A DNA stretch of 16,406 nucleotides from Bacillota bacterium (GTDB lineage: Bacteria; Bacillota; Bacilli; Alicyclobacillales; SLC66), in NCBI GenBank assembly GCA_021846145.1, contig JAJZCJ010000044.1, positions 1 to 16,406 of the forward strand, given 5' to 3'. The notes beneath the pieces are model-generated. The model was not told the DNA's origin, made no database searches, and was given only the letters and a program-made list of their open reading frames with translations. Below are positions 13,134-16,406 of this stretch, one piece after another. The position numbers and the translations under genes were made by a program. Numbering within the stretch: the first letter of the stretch is position 1; every line of letters starts with the position of its first letter.

Positions 13134-13328
13134 TCAACGAAAATCCACGCGAATATCAACGTTGTTCCCATCACGCGTATACTCGATTCGCTCCATAATC
13201 TGCTTTGCCAGACGGTTTTTCTCCATCGGATTGATATCGATGGTATCCCATGCGGCTTTAAACGCCTCAATCCGTTGTAACCGTGGGAGGTCAAATGCTA
13301 CTGGAGTCAGGTGGCGGTTCGAGGGGAT
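13134..13328 (-). pseudogene. Serine recombinase 3' end, remnant 2
   Basis: On the minus strand: HLTPVAFDLPRLQRIEAFKAAWD, NPMEKNRLAKQIMERIEYTRDG and VDIRVDFR-stop (13136-13134). This is the same C-terminal pattern as remnants 1 and 3. About 65 codons remain, upstream of which a stop interrupts the frame. It has no nonsense codon inside. It lies directly upstream of the toxin-antitoxin operon, so its own promoter region is gone and any transcription would run into that operon. Confidence 0.75.
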
Positions 13329-13401
13329 TTAAGTCTCCAAACGCCGATAATGGATGGGAAAGTCACTGTCACCGACTTGATGGCTTACTGTGCCAGGGCA
13401 A

Positions 13402-13901
13402 TCAACGGAATTTTACCTGAATATCGACCTCATTCCCGTTGCGAGTATATTCGATCCTCTCAATGATCAGCTGCATTAGCCGGTTCCGCTCTTTTACGTC
13501 GACGGTGGTGGTCCAGGAGGCTTTGAGTTCATCGATCATCTGCAGCCGTTCAGCGTGGGTGAGTGGAGAGCGTCCGTCGAGGCTCTCCTTCAGTTTCTCA
13601 TACTCGTTCTCCTTTCTCACTATCAGATCCTTCAGACGTTCGAGCCGCGCTTTGTACTCCGTCTTGGTCAGTCACCCATCACGAACAGGTCCTTGAGCCG
13701 ACTTACCCCGTCACGTAACGATTTGAGTTCCTTTTCCTTCCTATGCAAAAGATGCTCCGTTGGGAAGTCCGATTCGTGGAGTTCAATCGGCGTTCTCAGG
13801 AGTTTCGCTTCGTGTTCGCGAATGCTCTCCATGACCGTTTTTCCACTGACGATTGATCCTAGCGTGCCTGAGGGTCGTGGTTCCTCTGCAACGTCGGGCA
13901 A
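13402..13901 (-). pseudogene. Serine recombinase 3' part, remnant 3, frameshifted
   Basis: The largest of the three. The first piece (13901-13668) reads GKTVMESIREHEAKLLRTP, then HRKEKELKSLRDGVSRLKDLFVMGD-stop. After a one-base deletion near 13671 it continues LTKTEYKARLERLKDLIVRKENEYEKL, ERLQMIDELKASW, KERNRLMQLIIERIEYTRNGNEVDIQVKFR-stop. This is the coiled-coil region behind the zinc ribbon of a large serine recombinase (typically about 500-550 aa; some 166 remain). The catalytic resolvase domain and zinc ribbon are cut off at about 13905. It is in tandem with remnant 2, same strand, 73 bp apart, and differs from it in sequence. Confidence 0.8.
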
Positions 13902-13994
13902 CTCATGTTACACTGGGTATCGTGCGCAAATTAGAGCACTCCTTGATGCTCGCCGGAGATATTGCGTTAACGACACAAATTTATCCCATCATTA

Positions 13995-14730
13995 TTGCAA
14001 AAAAGTTGTCAACAATTAATAGATAGTGGGCTCTTTGTTGCCGCTTGGATTGTATTACCCGACGCGGAAGGCATCTATTTGAAGTCGCTGGACATGGCTG
14101 GGAAGAGCGCTAATCATGCAACGAAAATTAGCTGGCCGATGGATGCAAAGATGCCAGAAGGTCAAAGTGTAGCGGCCCGCGCTTGGAGAAGTGGTGCGGT
14201 ACAAGATTCAGCAAAACTACCTGAATAATCCACTGGTGGCACCATGGCAAGATCGCGTTCGTGAGTATGTTGGAATGCAGAACATCTTCTTTACATTTCC
14301 CAAGAAAATGACCAGTTTCTACAATATCAAGCGGCAGCGGTGTAGTTCCAACAAGAGCTTTTGGCACTGGAAACCCCGCAAGCCATGTGGATTCATACAC
14401 CTTCATTTATTACTAATTATTTCCTATATTGACGGAAAATAACAATAATTCCACAGCTGTTCTTGTCATCTTGAGCGATCGTTCCGGCCATTTCACGCTG
14501 CTGTTGCAGCGTTTGCTAGGTCAATTCACTGTTAGTGTGTAGGGTTGGCGTTGACACAACGGTGACATCAGAGAGAATTGGTGGAGGCTGAAGAAAAGAT
14601 CCATCACATGGCATTCTATGGCTCTCCAATCGCAGAATGTTGGAAGATCGTATGGAACAGACTGCGGCACGTACGGATTGTTATGATCAACTATTAAGGA
14701 GGGTGAACCAACATACAAAACGATGATGTA
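13995..14730 (+). pseudogene. GAF-GGDEF (diguanylate cyclase) gene, decayed
   Basis: Several frames hold pieces of one signalling protein. Positions 13995-14200: LIDSGLFVAAWIVLPDAEG and KMPEGQSVAARAWRSG, a GAF domain. After a shift the GAF continues near 14190-14275: YLNNPLVAPWQDRVREY. Around 14580-14615: VEAEEKIHHMAFY, the linker typical just before GGDEF domains. After one more lost base: NRRMLEDRMEQTAARTD (14631-14681), matching the (T)GLPNRR opening of GGDEF. The GG(D/E)EF motif itself is not present; the sequence ends before it. Between 14300 and 14560 frames are broken and not assigned. The protein would have made the second messenger c-di-GMP; the gene is dead. Confidence 0.65.
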
Positions 14731-14738
14731 CTGTTGAT

Positions 14739-16406
14739 ATGGAGATGAAAGAACTCGTAGCGTTGATTGAACAAGAAGGATTCGAACTGGATTGGCAAGA
14801 AACAACGGAAACATTAGATAATAGCCAACTTGCTATTCAAGAGGATTTATTTCGCAGATTTCGCGATGATTCTTATAAAATGCTGTTGTTTCTTGGATTT
14901 TCTAGTTCTACTAGTTCACTGTCTCAATCGGTGCGTTTTCTAAGCTATGTTGCTGCCGCGTTTATCAAGATGCTCTCAAGAAATTTAGACATTGAATTCT
15001 TGAGAGCAACGGTCATTGTAGAACTGGACGAACAGGAAACGGAACGGATTTTGCACAGTGTTCCCTATATGAATGGTGCAGAACACTTGAATCAACATTG
15101 GATTGAGCACGTTTGGCAGCAATTGAACGCGTCGTTTGCGATGGAAATAATTACATACAAAGGCAGCGTAGCGGACTTTTTTTCCTCGTATAATCCTAAT
15201 ATTCATCTTGTGGGTAGAGTATTTTTTCATCTTGTGGAAAATAAGGAGGACAAATATCCATTTGCCTTTTTGGCTACGTATTCTACCGGAATGACCACAG
15301 ATGGGAAATCAAAACATCTGCCGCTCAACAACGCATTAGTTGAATATAAGGATGATCGAAAAAAGTTACTGGAACTTTTGGCAACTGTGAATCAGGCATC
15401 GGTAAAGAGTAATTTTATTGCGGAACTTGTGGAATCTGGGGATATCTTTCATCCCATTGGATTGCTAAGTCAGGAAGCGTACACTTTTCTTACGGAAATA
15501 CCCTTATATGAAGATGCGGGGGTACTGTGTCGTATCCCAAATTGGTGGAAAAGCAAAGCGAATGGATTGAAGGTATCCATAGGAGTTGGCAATCGACCGC
15601 CATCTCATTTGGGGTTGGATGATATTGTTGATTTTAACATTCAATTGTTCATGGGCGAAGACACCGTGACGGTGGACGAGTTGAAAAATTTGCTCTCCGA
15701 AGCGGAAGGACTTGCTTTCATCAAAGGGAAATGGGTGGAAGTGAACCATGAGAAGTTAACGGAAACTCTGCGTGCGTATGAACAAGCGCAAAAACTGATA
15801 GGTCAAACCGACATGACAGTGACGGAGGCGATGCGTCTTCAATTGAATGCTTCGACTATGATGAATATTTCCAAAGAAGCCTGCGAACTCGAAATTACGA
15901 ATGGGGAATGGCTCAACACGGTGATTGCTAAATTGACGCATCCAGAGCAAATTGACGCAGTCTCTGGTGGTGAAGATTTTCACGCTGACCTGAGACCATA
16001 CCAGCAAAAGGGGCTCGCATGGTTGCTATTCATGAAGTCGTTGGGGCTCGGTGCGTGTCTGGCAGATGACATGGGTCTTGGAAAAACCGTTCAGGTGATC
16101 GCATTATTGAATTATATCCGAACGCAAAAATCGGAGAAAACGCTCTTGATTGTTCCCGCATCTCTGATTGGCAACTGGATGAATGAAATCGCCAAATTTG
16201 CGCCTTCGCTAACTTACTATGTTTTGCACCCTTCGGAAAACAACATTGCAATTGGCCAGCATGAGGAATTGATGGAGCGATACGATTTGTTGATCACGAC
16301 CTACGGCATTCTTCTGAAACTTGATTGGTTGCGAGAAGTCAGGTGGCATATGCTTATACTTGACGAAGCACAAGCCATCAAGAATCCGGGTACGAAGCAA
16401 ACGCGG
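14739..16406 (+). CDS. SNF2-type DEAD/DEAH helicase (partial, runs off the window)
   Basis: An open frame of 556 codons to the window edge. The first 420 residues (MEMKELVALIEQEGFELDW...) resemble the N-terminal extension of bacterial SNF2-associated helicases (DUF3670-like), including SQEAYTFLTEIPLYEDAGVLCRIP and WKSK around residues 245-275 and the FIKGKWVEV segment. Then comes the SF2 core: LRPYQQKGLAWLLFM (Q-like), LADDMGLGKTVQVIAL (Walker A, 441-456), LLIVPASLIGNW (motif Ia), DLLITTYGILL and LDEAQAIKNPGTKQTR (motif II DEAQ, 542-545). The second RecA domain lies outside. ATG 14739 is the first start after an in-frame stop at 14724, but the strong AAGGAGG at 14696-14702 is too far upstream, so the true start is uncertain. 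The role is ATP-driven remodelling of DNA-protein complexes; the cellular job is unknown, and such genes are frequent in defence islands. Confidence 0.85.
   Translation, partial: MEMKELVALIEQEGFELDWQETTETLDNSQLAIQEDLFRRFRDDSYKMLLFLGFSSSTSSLSQSVRFLSYVAAAFIKMLSRNLDIEFLRATVIVELDEQETERILHSVPYMNGAEHLNQHWIEHVWQQLNASFAMEIITYKGSVADFFSSYNPNIHLVGRVFFHLVENKEDKYPFAFLATYSTGMTTDGKSKHLPLNNALVEYKDDRKKLLELLATVNQASVKSNFIAELVESGDIFHPIGLLSQEAYTFLTEIPLYEDAGVLCRIPNWWKSKANGLKVSIGVGNRPPSHLGLDDIVDFNIQLFMGEDTVTVDELKNLLSEAEGLAFIKGKWVEVNHEKLTETLRAYEQAQKLIGQTDMTVTEAMRLQLNASTMMNISKEACELEITNGEWLNTVIAKLTHPEQIDAVSGGEDFHADLRPYQQKGLAWLLFMKSLGLGACLADDMGLGKTVQVIALLNYIRTQKSEKTLLIVPASLIGNWMNEIAKFAPSLTYYVLHPSENNIAIGQHEELMERYDLLITTYGILLKLDWLREVRWHMLILDEAQAIKNPGTKQTR

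Noticed and set aside
13555..14019. 154-aa plus-strand frame opposite recombinase remnant 3
   Set aside because: Antisense of a recognisable recombinase coiled-coil region; serine-rich low-complexity translation and no ribosome site.
1..16406. CRISPR array, tRNA, rRNA or insertion-sequence transposase
   Set aside because: No regularly spaced repeats, no tRNA-like GGTTCGA-type arms in context and no DDE transposase motifs were found by eye.

Overview
The window looks like a gene-poor, heavily rearranged accessory stretch of a Firmicutes chromosome, most likely from the Alicyclobacillus/Effusibacillus/Bacillus side. The reasons are AGGAGG-type ribosome binding sites, GTG and TTG starts, an esterase closely resembling Est2 of Alicyclobacillus acidocaldarius, a YflK-type MOSC protein and medium GC content. 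No rRNA, tRNA or CRISPR array is seen. The genus assignment is an inference.

Left part (1-4553): a frameshifted NiCoT nickel/cobalt permease; a MOSC protein whose last residues are replaced by the tail of a short-chain dehydrogenase (SDR); and a run of gene scraps. The scraps are an SDR tail, a 131-bp piece of an HxlR regulator gene, the tail of a zinc/NADPH oxidoreductase, the first codons of a YyaL-type gene, an antitoxin-like gene with a frameshifted RelE/ParE-like toxin, and the tail of a VOC-family gene. An intact ECF41-type sigma factor with a SnoaL-like C-terminal domain follows on the minus strand, with its own terminator.

Centre (4669-9550): the most interesting block. Two overlapping minus-strand genes for small excisionase-like HTH proteins (one frameshifted) stand divergent to an intact two-gene operon. 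That operon encodes an OLD-family ATPase/TOPRIM nuclease and a UvrD-like helicase, the architecture of the Gabija anti-phage system (GajA/GajB). Just downstream lies the broken 3' end of a serine recombinase. The block therefore looks like a defence module carried in by a mobile element.

Right part (9616-16406): an HxlR-type repressor gene carrying a TGA where the family has a conserved Trp; a divergent Est2-like alpha/beta hydrolase; an SDR; and the 5' third of a second SDR. A PIN-domain toxin with its antitoxin, two more serine recombinase 3' ends in tandem and a decayed GAF-GGDEF (diguanylate cyclase) gene follow. The window ends inside a SNF2-type helicase gene.

Taken together: three recombinase 3' ends on the same strand, two toxin-antitoxin loci, a Gabija-like pair and many truncated genes suggest a defence-island insertion hot spot that has been hit and eroded repeatedly. 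The large genes (OLD nuclease, UvrD helicase, SNF2 helicase, sigma factor, esterase, SDR) are clean open frames. The many frameshifts are therefore more likely real decay than general sequencing error.
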